Positions 8,126 to 17,381 are shown, counted from the first letter of the stretch. The stretch: 64,000 nt of DNA from JABDMH01 sp965222645 (GCA_965222645.1 OZ244968.1:2046001-2110000); one strand, 5' to 3'. Notes: generated from the letters alone by a model not told the origin. Translations and numbers: made by a program.

Positions 8126-11100
8126 TTAATCAAATTTTACATCCAGGGCAAGACCGCGCAACTCGTGAATTAATACGTTGAAAGACTCGGGGATATTTGG
8201 TTCCGGCAAATTGTCACCTTTCACGATAGCTTCATACGTTTTTGCCCGGCCGATAATATCATCTGATTTTATCGTGAGCAATTCCTGCAAAATGGTCGAT
8301 GCTCCAAAGGCCTCCAATGCCCAGACTTCCATCTCTCCAAATCGCTGACCTCCAAACTGTGCCTTACCACCCAATGGCTGTTGTGTGATGAGTGAATACG
8401 GCCCAATAGACCGTGCGTGCATTTTATCGTCGACCATGTGAGAAAGCTTGAGCATATAGATGACACCCACAGTGGCTTGCTGATGAAAACGATCACCGGT
8501 ACCGCCATCGTACAAATAGGTCTGACCCAGGCTTGGCAATTTGGCTTTCTTGATGTAATCCTCAATCTCATCTAACGAAGCACCATCAAAAATCGGAGTT
8601 GAAAATTTGAGGTCGAGCTTTTCACCTGCCCACCCCAATACGGTTTCAAAAATCTGACCCAGATTCATCCTGGATGGTACACCAAGCGGATTAAGTACGA
8701 TATCGACGGCGGTCCCATCGTTCAGAAACGGCATATCTTCTACCCTGACGATCCGCGAAACAATACCTTTATTTCCATGACGACCGGCTAATTTATCGCC
8801 CACTTTTAGCTTGCGCTTTTTAGCCATATAGACCTTGGCCAGTTTCAATACACCTGCAGGCAATTCATCACCGATGGAAATATTAAACTTCTCTCTTTTG
8901 TATCGTCCGATCTCTTCATTGACTTTTATTGTATAGTTGTGAAGCAACCGGGCGATAAGGGCATTGGTCTTTTTGTCCTTTGTCCAGTTTGTATAATCTA
9001 CGACACTGAAGTCGATGTTTTTCAAGACATTTTTGGTGAGCTTAGTACCCTTCTTGACCAAAGCCTCATTGTACACACTCCTTACGCCTTCCGTGGGCGA
9101 AGATGATATTAAAGCATTTAGTTTATCCACCAAAAGCGTTTTGAGCTCATTGAGGGCTATGGCATGCTGATCATCCAGTTTGGTAAGCAAGGTCTTCTCC
9201 TGTGCTTTCTTGGTCTTGTCCTTTTTAGCCCTGGCAAACAATTGTTTGTCAATGATGACTCCATGTGTAGAAGGTGGTGCCTTGAGTGAAGCATCTTTTA
9301 CATCACCCGCTTTATCACCAAAAATAGCTCGAAGTAATTTCTCCTCCGGAGTGGGATCAGATTCTCCTTTTGGTGTAATCTTACCGATCAAAATCTCTCC
9401 TTCCTCAACCCAGGCTCCGATGCGGATGATACCGTTTTCATCGAGATCCTTTGTCGCCTCCTCGCTTACATTGGGGATGTCATTAGTCAATTCTTCTTCG
9501 CCGAGTTTTGTATCTCTTACATCGAGTTCGAAATGCTCGATATGGATAGAAGTAAAGACATCTTCCCGGACCACCCTTTCCGACAGGACGATGGCATCTT
9601 CAAAATTATAACCCTTCCATGGCATAAAGGCCACTTTCAGATTTTGCCCCAAGGCAAGTTCGCCCTTTTCTGTAGCATAGCCGTCGCACAGGATCATGCC
9701 CTCCTTGACCCGCTGTCCTTTTTTGACAATGGGTTTGAGATTGATGCAGGTACCCTGATTTGTTCTTCTGAATTTGGTCAGTTGATATGTGACTAGATTG
9801 TCCTCAAAGGACACTAACTGATCTTCTTCAGTCCGGTCATACTTGATTACAATATTGTCTGCATCCACATATTCTACTACACCATCTCCCTCAGCGTTGA
9901 TGAGCATCCGGGAATCCTGAGCAACAACACCTTCGAGTCCAGTGCCGACTACCGGTGCCGCCGGCCTTAACAATGGTACCGCTTGCCGCTGCATGTTTGA
10001 TCCCATCAATGCCCGGTTAGCGTCATCATTTTCCAGAAATGGAATCATCGACGCCGATACTCCGACAATCTGATTAGGCGCGACATCCATGTATTCTACC
10101 TCTTTAGGTGTCAATACGGGAAAATCACCATGTTCACGACATTTTATCCGGTCAGACACGAAGGCACCTTTTTTATCGATCTGAGAATTTGCCTGAGCAA
10201 TTCGGCGATAATCTTCTCCCTCAGCTGAAAGGTATTCGGCAGCACTCTTCATATCCAATTTGCCACCAGAAACCTTTCGATATGGCGTCTCCAGGAATCC
10301 CATCTTGTTTACCTTGGCATGGACACACAGTGTAGAAATCAGACCAATGTTAGGTCCCTCCGGTGTCTCGATTGTACAGAGACGGCCGTAATGCGAATAG
10401 TGAACGTCTCTGACCTCAAATCCCGCCCTTTCCCGTGAAAGACCTCCGGGTCCGAGTGCTGAGATCCTGCGCTTATGTGTTATTTCTGACAGTGGATTGG
10501 TCTGATCAAGAAACTGGGAGAGTTGACTGGTCCCGAAAAAGCTATTAATGACGGAAGACAGAGTACGTGCATTAATAAGGTCGATGGGTGTAAAGACCTC
10601 ATTGTCACGAACATTCATGCGCTCCCGGATCGTCCTTGCCATTCTGGCCAAACCCACTCCAAACTGGGAGTACAATTGCTCCCCAACAGTACGTACACGC
10701 CTATTGCTCAAATGGTCAATATCATCTAGTTCTGCCATTTGATTGGTAAGGCCCACCAAATACCTGATGATTTCGATTATATCTTCTTTGGTCAGTATCA
10801 GCGTCTCCAGATCTATAGATAGATCTAGTTTTCGATTTATCTTATAGCGACCCACCTCACCCAGGTTATACCTCTTATCTGAAAAGAAAAGCTTGTCAAT
10901 GATCCCTCTGGCAGTTTCTTCATCCGGCGGATCAGTTCCCCTGAGTTGACGATAAATCTGCTGAACGGCCTCTATCTCAGAGCTCGAAACATCTTTTTGC
11001 AAAGTGTTGTAAATTATAGAGAAATCTGCTTCGACGTCATCGCGTTGCAAAATAATCGTCTCGACATCTGCTTCGAGAATATGCTGAATGTGTTCTTCCT

Positions 11101-11947
11101 CCAGGACAATATCCCTTTCCAGAATGATCTCATTTCGCTCGATAGATACGACCTCACCAGTGTCCTCGTCGACAAAATCCTCGACCCACTTTCTCAATAC
11201 CCGTGCGGCTAGTTTGCGACCCATTGCAGACTTGAGAGACCGCTTATTTGCTTTTATTTCTTCGGCAAGACCGAATAAATCGAGAATCTGCTTATCAGAA
11301 TCATATCCGATCGCTCTGAGGAGCGTGGTAACCGGGAATTTTTTCTTCCGATCGATGTATGTATACATGACCGAGTTGATATCGGTCGAAAACTCCATCC
11401 ATGCACCCTTAAAGGGTATGACACGTGCAGAATATATTTTTGTCCCATTAGGGTGAAAACTTTGACTGAAGAAAACACCTGGTGAGCGATGCAGCTGAGA
11501 TACAATAACTCGCTCAGCTCCATTGATCACAAAGGTACCCTTAGGTGTCATATAAGGTATATTACCCAGAAAAACATCTTGCACGATGGTTTGAAAATCC
11601 ACATGCTCCTCATCGTTACAAGACAGTCGCAGCTTTGCTTTGAGCGGGACACTGTAGGTCAAGCCCCGTTGCATGCATTCATCAATGGTATACCTGGGGG
11701 GATCGATAAAATAATCCAGAAACTCCAGGACGAAAATATTCCGGGCATCAGAGATTGGGAAATTTTCCTGAAAGACACGATAGAGGCCTTCATTGGCTCG
11801 ATTGTCGGGTGTTGTTTCCAACTGAAAAAACTCCTGAAATGATTTTATTTGGATCTCCAGCAGATCTGGATATTCGGAGGCCAGGTTAATTTTTCCAAAA
11901 TTAATCCGACCATTTCGCTCTTGGGCAGGTACAACTTGCGTTGCCAT
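8126..11947 (-). CDS. rpoB: DNA-directed RNA polymerase subunit beta
   Basis: A 1273-aa beta subunit that forms the catalytic cleft with RpoC. Visible landmarks are the rifampicin-region segment SQLSQFLDQTNPLSEITHKR-RISALGPGGLSRERAGFEVRD, the ETPEGPNIGLI motif, GRHGNKG near the C-terminal third, and the GGKAQFGGQRFGEMEVWALE segment that contacts beta'. In the rifampicin region the usual Ser-Gln-Phe-Leu-Asp-Gln and His-Lys-Arg residues are wild-type-like. It is separated from rplL by a 163-bp spacer with a strong hairpin, so its expression relative to the ribosomal proteins may be tuned there. Confidence 0.99.
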   Translation of the reverse strand: MATQVVPAQERNGRINFGKINLASEYPDLLEIQIKSFQEFFQLETTPDNRANEGLYRVFQENFPISDARNIFVLEFLDYFIDPPRYTIDECMQRGLTYSVPLKAKLRLSCNDEEHVDFQTIVQDVFLGNIPYMTPKGTFVINGAERVIVSQLHRSPGVFFSQSFHPNGTKIYSARVIPFKGAWMEFSTDINSVMYTYIDRKKKFPVTTLLRAIGYDSDKQILDLFGLAEEIKANKRSLKSAMGRKLAARVLRKWVEDFVDEDTGEVVSIERNEIILERDIVLEEEHIQHILEADVETIILQRDDVEADFSIIYNTLQKDVSSSEIEAVQQIYRQLRGTDPPDEETARGIIDKLFFSDKRYNLGEVGRYKINRKLDLSIDLETLILTKEDIIEIIRYLVGLTNQMAELDDIDHLSNRRVRTVGEQLYSQFGVGLARMARTIRERMNVRDNEVFTPIDLINARTLSSVINSFFGTSQLSQFLDQTNPLSEITHKRRISALGPGGLSRERAGFEVRDVHYSHYGRLCTIETPEGPNIGLISTLCVHAKVNKMGFLETPYRKVSGGKLDMKSAAEYLSAEGEDYRRIAQANSQIDKKGAFVSDRIKCREHGDFPVLTPKEVEYMDVAPNQIVGVSASMIPFLENDDANRALMGSNMQRQAVPLLRPAAPVVGTGLEGVVAQDSRMLINAEGDGVVEYVDADNIVIKYDRTEEDQLVSFEDNLVTYQLTKFRRTNQGTCINLKPIVKKGQRVKEGMILCDGYATEKGELALGQNLKVAFMPWKGYNFEDAIVLSERVVREDVFTSIHIEHFELDVRDTKLGEEELTNDIPNVSEEATKDLDENGIIRIGAWVEEGEILIGKITPKGESDPTPEEKLLRAIFGDKAGDVKDASLKAPPSTHGVIIDKQLFARAKKDKTKKAQEKTLLTKLDDQHAIALNELKTLLVDKLNALISSSPTEGVRSVYNEALVKKGTKLTKNVLKNIDFSVVDYTNWTKDKKTNALIARLLHNYTIKVNEEIGRYKREKFNISIGDELPAGVLKLAKVYMAKKRKLKVGDKLAGRHGNKGIVSRIVRVEDMPFLNDGTAVDIVLNPLGVPSRMNLGQIFETVLGWAGEKLDLKFSTPIFDGASLDEIEDYIKKAKLPSLGQTYLYDGGTGDRFHQQATVGVIYMLKLSHMVDDKMHARSIGPYSLITQQPLGGKAQFGGQRFGEMEVWALEAFGASTILQELLTIKSDDIIGRAKTYEAIVKGDNLPEPNIPESFNVLIHELRGLALDVKFD

Positions 11948-11983
11948 CTTCTATTTATTTTTTTAGTGACCAGTCTATATTTT

Positions 11984-11997
11984 GGAGGCGTTCCTCC
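11984..11997 (-). promoter_or_regulatory. Small stem-loop in the rpoB 5' leader
   Basis: GGAGG and CCTCC, separated by four bases, can form a 5-bp hairpin about 37 bases before the rpoB start codon. It lies downstream (in the transcript) of the large rplL-rpoB hairpin. A leader structure affecting rpoB translation is possible; this is inference. Confidence 0.35.
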
Positions 11998-12016
11998 ACC
12001 CTAATTTATACGACGT

Positions 12017-12051
12017 AAGGCCTAGCCTGAACCAAGATCAGGCTAAGCCTT
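12017..12051 (-). promoter_or_regulatory. Strong rplL-rpoB intercistronic hairpin
   Basis: A 14-bp stem (AAGGCTTAGCCTGA pairing with TCAGGCTAGGCCTT, one G-U pair) closes a 7-base loop. It lies 60 bp after the rplL stop and about 70 bp before rpoB. No U-run follows, so it does not look like a complete intrinsic terminator. In Escherichia coli the same intergenic position carries a partial terminator and an RNase III processing site. By position and structure this hairpin could do the same job. Confidence 0.65.
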
Positions 12052-12110
12052 CAAAACTTTTATATGCTCTGAAATATATACAAGCAGATTGCCAGTGTTT
12101 ATAAAACTTA

Positions 12111-12494
12111 CTACTTAAGTTCTACACTTGCACCTGCTTCTTCCAGAGCAGCTTTTATACTTTCAGCTTCTTCTTTTGAGACTCCTTCTTTTAAAACTGA
12201 AGGGGCCGCGTCAACGAGATCCTTGGCATCTTTCAGCCCTAATCCCAAGAGATTTTTTACTTCTTTCACCACTTTCAATTTTTGAGCACCAGCTGAAGCC
12301 AATTCCACGTTAAATTCAGTTTTTTCAGCTGCTCCGCCAGCTCCATCACCACCGCCAGCTGGTCCGGCTGCAACAGCTACTGCTGCAGCAGCTGGCTCAA
12401 TTCCGTATTGATCTTTCAAGAGATCTTTGAGTTCAGACACCTCTTTAACCGTCAGGCCCACTAATTGTTCTGCAATTGCACTTAAATCCGCCAT
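12111..12494 (-). CDS. rplL: 50S ribosomal protein L7/L12
   Basis: A 127-aa stalk protein. The N-terminal dimerisation helix domain (residues 1-35) is followed by an Ala/Gly-rich hinge (AAAAVAVAAGPAGGGDGAGGAA in two parts). The conserved C-terminal factor-binding domain follows (EKTEFNVELASAGAQKLKVV, then KEVKNLLGLGLKDAKDLVDAAP). It recruits and stimulates GTPase translation factors. It sits 67 bp downstream of rplJ, its binding partner in the stalk. Length and domain order are normal. Confidence 0.99.
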   Translation of the reverse strand: MADLSAIAEQLVGLTVKEVSELKDLLKDQYGIEPAAAAVAVAAGPAGGGDGAGGAAEKTEFNVELASAGAQKLKVVKEVKNLLGLGLKDAKDLVDAAPSVLKEGVSKEEAESIKAALEEAGASVELK

Positions 12495-12561
12495 GTCTAA
12501 TTTTTGTTTTTAATAAATATTCTGTCAAAAAATATATGCGTTATAAAACTTGGAAGCCACA

Positions 12562-13092
12562 TTAGTTTTCTCCCGCCCTCTCCTCCAATGCGGTCAATAG
12601 TGACGCAATGGTGGAACCTGCATCAAGAGCTGAGATAATATTTTTAATCGGAGATTCTAACAGAGTAATGATTTCACCCAGCACCTCCTCTTTCGATTTT
12701 ATTGCTGCCAGTGTGTCCACCTGGTCATCACCATAGAAAACATCGGTCTGAATATACGCAGCCTTTAAAACAGGCTTGTCGTGATTCTTTCTAAACTCCT
12801 TTATAATCTTTGCAGGCGCACTGGCCTGATCCGTAAACATAATCGCGGTTGGTCCCTTTAAGACTTCATACAATTTGTCAAAACCCCGCTCCTTAGACAG
12901 TGCCTGCATCGCTTTGATTGCCAGTGTATTCTTGACAACCTTCATTTCAACTCCCTGCTCAAAGCACTTTCCACGAAGATCATTGACCTCGGCTACTGAA
13001 AGTGCGGATGAATCCGTCAAATAAAAGAAATCATTCTTCTTAAATTTCTTTTTTAATATCCTTATCTGCTTCAGCTTCTGATCTCTTGTCAT
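12562..13092 (-). CDS. rplJ: 50S ribosomal protein L10
   Basis: A 176-aa base of the L7/L12 stalk. Typical elements are an N-terminal basic RNA-binding domain, the LRGKCFEQGVEMKVVKNTLA segment, a GPTAIMFTDQASAPAKIIKE segment and a C-terminal helix (SLLTALEERAGEN) that carries L7/L12 dimers. It lies 30 bp downstream of rplA. In many bacteria the L10-L12 complex autoregulates this mRNA. The short gap leaves little room for a separate leader structure here. Confidence 0.98.
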   Translation of the reverse strand: MTRDQKLKQIRILKKKFKKNDFFYLTDSSALSVAEVNDLRGKCFEQGVEMKVVKNTLAIKAMQALSKERGFDKLYEVLKGPTAIMFTDQASAPAKIIKEFRKNHDKPVLKAAYIQTDVFYGDDQVDTLAAIKSKEEVLGEIITLLESPIKNIISALDAGSTIASLLTALEERAGEN

Positions 13093-13122
13093 TTGTAAAA
13101 TATTTCTTAGCTACAGTTAAGT

Positions 13123-13824
13123 TTAAGCTTCTGTCTGCGCAAATCTGGTACTGACCTTCACCCCGGGACTCATCGAACTGGCCACGGTGATTGACTTAAG
13201 GTAAGTCCCTTTGGCAGAGGACGGTTTCATTTTAATCAAAATATCAAGCAGCTCCTTTGCATTATCTGCTAATTTTTCTGCGCTAAATGACACCCTACCA
13301 ACCGGCGAATGTATTATGCCAAATTTATCGACACGGAAAGAGATCTTACCTCCCTTGACATCGTTGACAGCTGCACCGATATTCGGAGTTACCGTACCTG
13401 TTTTGGGATTAGGCATAAGGCCTCTTGGGCCGAGAATCCTTCCGATCTTACCCACCTTGGCCATGACATTTGGAGCGGCTACTACTACATCAAAATCGGT
13501 CCAGCCCCCTTGAATCTTTTCGATCAGCTCATCCAGTCCGACGAAGTCAGCTCCTGCATCTTTTGCTTCATCTTCTTTCTCGGGAGTGCACAGTACCAAT
13601 ACGCGCTTTGATTTTCCAGTACCATGAGGCAGTGTCACCGTCCCTCTCAATGCCTGATCTGCCTTACGGGGATTTACGCCCAGACGCACATGAATATCGA
13701 CAGATGCATCAAACTTAGCGATATTCACATCCTTTACCTTGGCCATGGCCTCGGACAGGGAGTAATGTTTTTCGCGGTCTATCAGTGCATCTACCGCTTT
13801 CCTTCTTTTACTTTGTTTTGCCAT
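13123..13824 (-). CDS. rplA: 50S ribosomal protein L1
   Basis: A 233-aa protein of normal length that forms the mobile L1 stalk at the E site. It shows LGVNPRKADQALRGTVTLPHGTGKSKRVLV, the GRILGPRGLMPNPKTGTVT signature near residue 131 and the SFRVDKFGIIHSPVGRVSF segment. It lies 74 bp downstream of rplK in the usual K-A-J-L order. L1 commonly represses its own operon by binding mRNA, but no such site is evident to me here. Confidence 0.99.
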   Translation of the reverse strand: MAKQSKRRKAVDALIDREKHYSLSEAMAKVKDVNIAKFDASVDIHVRLGVNPRKADQALRGTVTLPHGTGKSKRVLVLCTPEKEDEAKDAGADFVGLDELIEKIQGGWTDFDVVVAAPNVMAKVGKIGRILGPRGLMPNPKTGTVTPNIGAAVNDVKGGKISFRVDKFGIIHSPVGRVSFSAEKLADNAKELLDILIKMKPSSAKGTYLKSITVASSMSPGVKVSTRFAQTEA

Positions 13825-13898
13825 AATTGAGCTGAGGTTCTGACGTTTAGTCTCAGTTTTTTTAATCCGTACTAAACTCCCTTCTTACAAATATTTTC

Positions 13899-14351
13899 CT
13901 ATTCTTCTTCACTCGAAAAAGGAGGTGTCCCCGTTACGGTTACCCCCAGACTTCTCGCTGTGCCTGCCATCATTTTCATAGCCGACTCCACTTTAAATGC
14001 GTTGAGATCTTCCATCTTATCTTCAGCAATGGTGCGCAATTGATCCCAAGTCACCTTTCCCACTTTGAGCCGGTTAGATTCGGGTGATCCCTTTTTTATT
14101 TTTGCCGCTTCCATCACCTGGACTGCGGCGGGTACGGTTTTTATTATGAAATCAAACGATTTGTCTTTGTACACTGAAATCACCACTGGTGTCAACTTTC
14201 CCTGCATATCTTGCGTGCGCGCATTAAACCGCTTGCAAAACTCCATAATGTTTACGCCTTTTGCCCCTAATGCAGGACCAACAGGCGGAGCAGGATTGGC
14301 CTGACCCCCGCGCACTTGCAACTTTATTAGAGACTCCACTACTTTAGCCAT
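13899..14351 (-). CDS. rplK: 50S ribosomal protein L11
   Basis: A 150-aa protein with the Pro-rich N-terminal domain (QANPAPPVGPALGAKGVNIM) and a C-terminal rRNA-binding domain (KIKKGSPESNRLKVGKVTWD, and MMAGTARSLGVTV). It shapes the GTPase-associated centre with L10. The C-terminus carries a short acidic extension (SSEEE) beyond the usual end. It follows nusG by 26 bp. Confidence 0.99.
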   Translation of the reverse strand: MAKVVESLIKLQVRGGQANPAPPVGPALGAKGVNIMEFCKRFNARTQDMQGKLTPVVISVYKDKSFDFIIKTVPAAVQVMEAAKIKKGSPESNRLKVGKVTWDQLRTIAEDKMEDLNAFKVESAMKMMAGTARSLGVTVTGTPPFSSEEE

Positions 14352-14377
14352 GACTCGATTCCGATTTCTTTAATTCG

Positions 14378-14941
14378 TTAAGTTTGCTTTTCTACCTGCA
14401 TAAAATTCAGCTCCACTTCTGTACCTCTTCCGAAAATCTTGACGATTACCTTGAGTTTTTTCTTTTCCTCATTCACCTCTTTAATGTCACCCACAAAGTT
14501 GTTAAATGGTCCGTCGATAATTTTCACTGTTTCACCCTTGAGGAATGGCTCGATCATAATTTCTTCACCCTCATCAGATTCATCAGCTTTGCCAAGCATT
14601 CTATTGGCTTCAGCTTGCTTCATTGGAATGGGTGTGCTACCGCCCAGGAAATTAATCACGTTAGTCATTCCTGAAATGGTCTGGATCATCTCTCCTGTAA
14701 ACTTACCCGGCAGCGTTTCAATCAGAATATACCCCGGAAGAATATTTCTTTCCTGGATTACCTTTTTACCATTTCGTATCTTATATACCTTTTCTGTAGG
14801 CACGACCACCTGACTGATCACATCCGACCAGCCCGATCTCTTCACTTCCAGTTCAATCCGTTCCTTCAGTTTTCGTTCTTTGCCGCTGATCACTCGCAGC
14901 GAATACCATTTTCGTTCTTCTCCGACGACCGTTTCTGACAT
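14378..14941 (-). CDS. nusG: Transcription termination/antitermination factor NusG
   Basis: A 187-aa two-domain factor. The NGN domain at about residues 10-115 includes WYSLRVISGKERKLKERIEL and LPGYILIETLPGKFT. The C-terminal KOW domain contains GETVKIIDGPFNNFVGDIKE. It binds the RNA polymerase clamp and couples transcription to ribosomes or Rho. The secE stop lies 6 bp upstream, the classic secE-nusG pair. Confidence 0.98.
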   Translation of the reverse strand: MSETVVGEERKWYSLRVISGKERKLKERIELEVKRSGWSDVISQVVVPTEKVYKIRNGKKVIQERNILPGYILIETLPGKFTGEMIQTISGMTNVINFLGGSTPIPMKQAEANRMLGKADESDEGEEIMIEPFLKGETVKIIDGPFNNFVGDIKEVNEEKKKLKVIVKIFGRGTEVELNFMQVEKQT

Positions 14942-14947
14942 TAGAAT

Positions 14948-15136
14948 TTATAGTCCGTATAAAAAATTGACAATCTGTTTGGATATCGAATCCATAATAA
15001 ACACCAATAAAGCAAATATGAGTGAAGCAATCAACACCAAAATCGTACTCTCCTGAAGACTAGCCCATGAAGGCCATGTCACCTTGTTGACAAGCTCGCT
15101 GTAACTCTCCTTAATACTCAGGATGATTCGCTCCAT
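14948..15136 (-). CDS. secE: Preprotein translocase subunit SecE
   Basis: A 62-aa single-span membrane protein with an amphipathic N-terminal helix (SYSELVNKVTWPSWASLQES) containing the conserved KVTWP motif. One transmembrane helix follows (TILVLIASLIFALLVFIMDS). It clamps the SecY channel. The short form without extra helices is normal outside gammaproteobacteria. It lies between tRNA-Trp and nusG. Confidence 0.96.
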   Translation of the reverse strand: MERIILSIKESYSELVNKVTWPSWASLQESTILVLIASLIFALLVFIMDSISKQIVNFLYGL

Positions 15137-15198
15137 AATTTACTCACTCCATTTGTATCCGGTGCGATCCATCGTACGCACACTGAATTCTGCATTTG

Positions 15199-15271
15199 CA
15201 CGGGCAGGAGGACTCGAACCCCCAGCCTACGGTTTTGGAGACCGTCGCTCTACCAGTTGAGCTATGCCCGT
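15199..15271 (-). tRNA. tRNA-Trp (CCA anticodon)
   Basis: The minus strand folds as a 73-nt cloverleaf: acceptor ACGGGCA/TGCCCGT, D-arm GCTC/GAGC, and anticodon loop CTCCAAA with anticodon CCA. The T-arm is GGGGG-TTCGAGT-CCTCC (outer pairs include G-U), with discriminator G. No CCA tail is encoded. It lies between tuf and secE, a conserved position in Bacteroidota. Confidence 0.96.
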
Positions 15272-15417
15272 TTATCCGGTCGCACACCAGTAATTATCAA
15301 TGACCGGTCTCTCCAAAAAAAACGAATTTAAGTACCCCAAAAAAGGAGTACTCAATCGTCAATTTATTCTATCAAACCCAAATATTTGCTATTTGAGTAT
15401 ATAAATCAAATAACTTC

Positions 15418-16614
15418 TTATTCGATAATTTCTGTGACTTGTCCAGCACCTACCGTACGGCCTCCCTCGCGAATCGCAAATCTCAATCCCTTCTCCATAG
15501 CAATTGTATTCAATAGGGTAACTTCCAAGGTCACATTATCACCCGGCATCACCATCTCTACACCGCCCGGCAGTACAACATCACCGGTGACATCTGTCGT
15601 ACGGAAATAAAACTGTGGCCTGTATCCATTAAAGAATGGAGTATGTCGACCACCCTCATCTTTTGCCAGGACATATACCTCACACTTAAATTTCTTGTGA
15701 GGATTTACAGAGCCCGGAGCACAAATGACCATTCCCCGCTTGATCTGATCCTTATCGATACCTCTTAGCAACAATCCGGCATTGTCTCCCGCTTCACCCC
15801 GACTCAATATTTTTCTAAACATTTCTACCCCTGTAATCACTGAAGTCAAGGGCTTCTCTCCTTCTTTCATCATTCCAATGATCTCCACATTATTCCCGGT
15901 CTCAATAACACCTCGCTCAATCCTGCCCGTTGCTACAGTACCACGACCAGTGATCGAAAAAACGTCTTCGATCGGCATCAAAAAGGGCTTATCAATCAAC
16001 CTGACGGGCTCCGGAATATCCGTATCAACTGCAGACATCAGGTCTCTGATTTTTTGCTGGTGATCCGAATCTCCTTCCAGTGCCTTAAGTGCAGATCCCT
16101 GGACTATACTTGCGTTATCTCCGTCAAATTCGTATTGATCTAAAAGCTCGCGAACTTCCATTTCCACAAGCTCCAGCATTTCTGCATCATCGACCAGATC
16201 AACTTTATTCATAAAAACAACAATCTTGGGCACCCCAACCTGACGAGCCAAAAGTATATGCTCACGAGTCTGAGGCATAGGACCATCCGTTGCAGCTACG
16301 ACTAAAATAGCCCCATCCATTTGCGCAGCTCCCGTCACCATGTTTTTTACATAATCGGCATGACCAGGACAGTCAACGTGAGCATAATGCCTATTTTCAG
16401 TTTCATACTCCACGTGCGCAGTATTAATTGTGATCCCCCTTTCTTTTTCTTCTGGAGCGGCATCAATGGCATCATAATCCATTTTTTCGGCAAGTCCAGT
16501 TTCTGACAGCACATAAGTAATCGCAGCAGTCAATGTTGTCTTACCATGGTCTACGTGTCCAATTGTACCCACATTCAGGTGTGGTTTTGTCCTTTCAAAA
16601 TTTGCCTTTGCCAT
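15418..16614 (-). CDS. tuf: Elongation factor Tu
   Basis: A 398-aa GTPase that delivers aminoacyl-tRNA to the ribosome. The P-loop GHVDHGKTTLT, switch region GITINTAHVEYET, DCPGHADY (G3) and NKVD (G4) are all present. Domains II and III follow, including the TGRIERGVI and GYRPQFYFRTTDVTG segments. It sits in the usual place downstream of a tRNA cluster and upstream of trnW-secE-nusG. The 228-bp spacer before it probably holds its own promoter or leader. Confidence 0.99.
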   Translation of the reverse strand: MAKANFERTKPHLNVGTIGHVDHGKTTLTAAITYVLSETGLAEKMDYDAIDAAPEEKERGITINTAHVEYETENRHYAHVDCPGHADYVKNMVTGAAQMDGAILVVAATDGPMPQTREHILLARQVGVPKIVVFMNKVDLVDDAEMLELVEMEVRELLDQYEFDGDNASIVQGSALKALEGDSDHQQKIRDLMSAVDTDIPEPVRLIDKPFLMPIEDVFSITGRGTVATGRIERGVIETGNNVEIIGMMKEGEKPLTSVITGVEMFRKILSRGEAGDNAGLLLRGIDKDQIKRGMVICAPGSVNPHKKFKCEVYVLAKDEGGRHTPFFNGYRPQFYFRTTDVTGDVVLPGGVEMVMPGDNVTLEVTLLNTIAMEKGLRFAIREGGRTVGAGQVTEIIE

Positions 16615-16774
16615 CGGATAGTTTTTTCTAATTTCTTTTAAAAAATATTATATAAAAAATGAATAATGTCTTATTGTTTTCCCAGCACCTTAGCATCCAT
16701 TAGTCTTGTCGAGTTGGGTTTCCGTCGCTTTTCAACAGCCTCGGGGATCTCCACATTCAAGAACTCCCGCTGTT

Positions 16775-16842
16775 CTTATATTCACAGGTGGGAGGACTGA
16801 ACTTCCGGGTTTGCGCTTTCAAAGCCCTTCTGTCCTCTTCCG
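16775..16842 (-). other. tRNA-like remnant or structured tuf leader
   Basis: Between tRNA-Thr(GGT) and tuf the minus strand contains a GAGGAC...GTCCTC inverted repeat enclosing an anticodon-arm-like GGCTTTGAAAGC and a T-loop-like AAGTTCAGTCC. No acceptor stem or D-arm can be built, so it is not a working tRNA. It may be a decayed tRNA from the same array or a folded tuf leader. Confidence 0.3.
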
Positions 16843-16914
<72 letters not shown>

Positions 16915-16922
16915 TAAAAAAG

Positions 16923-16995
16923 AGCGGGCGATGAGACTCGAACCCACGACCCTCAGCTTGGAAGGCTGATGCTCTACCAACTGAGCTACGCCCGC
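16923..16995 (-). tRNA. tRNA-Gly (TCC anticodon)
   Basis: A 73-nt cloverleaf: acceptor GCGGGCG/CGCCCGC, anticodon stem TCAGC/GCTGA with loop CTTCCAA (anticodon TCC), T-loop TTCGAGT, and discriminator U. CCA is not encoded. It is 8 bases from the following tRNA-Thr. Confidence 0.96.
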
Positions 16996-17018
16996 TTTTT
17001 TTCTTCTAGTCACCAATC

Positions 17019-17104
17019 TGGTGGGGGCGATAGGATTCGAACCTATTCAGTCGTAGACAACAGATTTACAGTCTGCCCCGGCTCTCCAACTCCGGCGCGC
17101 CCCC
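17019..17104 (-). tRNA. tRNA-Tyr (GTA anticodon)
   Basis: A class II tRNA with a long variable arm. Acceptor GGGGGCG/CGCCCCC, anticodon loop CTGTAAA (anticodon GTA), T-loop TTCGAAT and discriminator A, followed by an encoded CCA (17019-17021). Confidence 0.96.
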
Positions 17105-17185
17105 TTTCCTCTATTTTTGTCAATGACCATGCTCCTAAGACCCTTGAACCATGAGATTCCATAGGGTCACTGAAAAACAAAACCC

Positions 17186-17261
17186 TGGAGCCAATGGAGG
17201 GACTCGAACCCCCGACCAGCTGATTACAAATCAGCTGCTCTACCAGCTGAGCTACATTGGC
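17186..17261 (-). tRNA. tRNA-Thr (TGT anticodon)
   Basis: Acceptor GCCAATG/CATTGGC, D-arm GCTC/GAGC, anticodon stem CTGAT/ATCAG with loop TTGTA-type (anticodon TGT), T-loop TTCGAGT and discriminator U, followed by an encoded CCA (17186-17188). It is the first tRNA of the four-tRNA array that leads into tuf. Confidence 0.95.
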
Positions 17262-17282
17262 TTGATTCGAAATATGAAAAAA

Positions 17283-17313
17283 AGGCATTACCTGCCTTCC
17301 TCCGTTTTCCAAA
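17283..17313 (-). promoter_or_regulatory. Candidate promoter of the tRNA-tuf operon
   Basis: Upstream of tRNA-Thr(TGT), a TTTG (-33 type) is separated by 19 bases from TAATGCCT. This resembles the Bacteroidota TTTG-N19-TAnnTTTG arrangement, but the second half of the -7 box is poor. Position before the first tRNA supports it. Confidence 0.35.
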
Positions 17314-17381
17314 CCTTGTACATTGTTAAGCGAAAGATTGTCGTTAATTCTGGCTTCTTTTTCACGAGATGCTTCGTTGCA

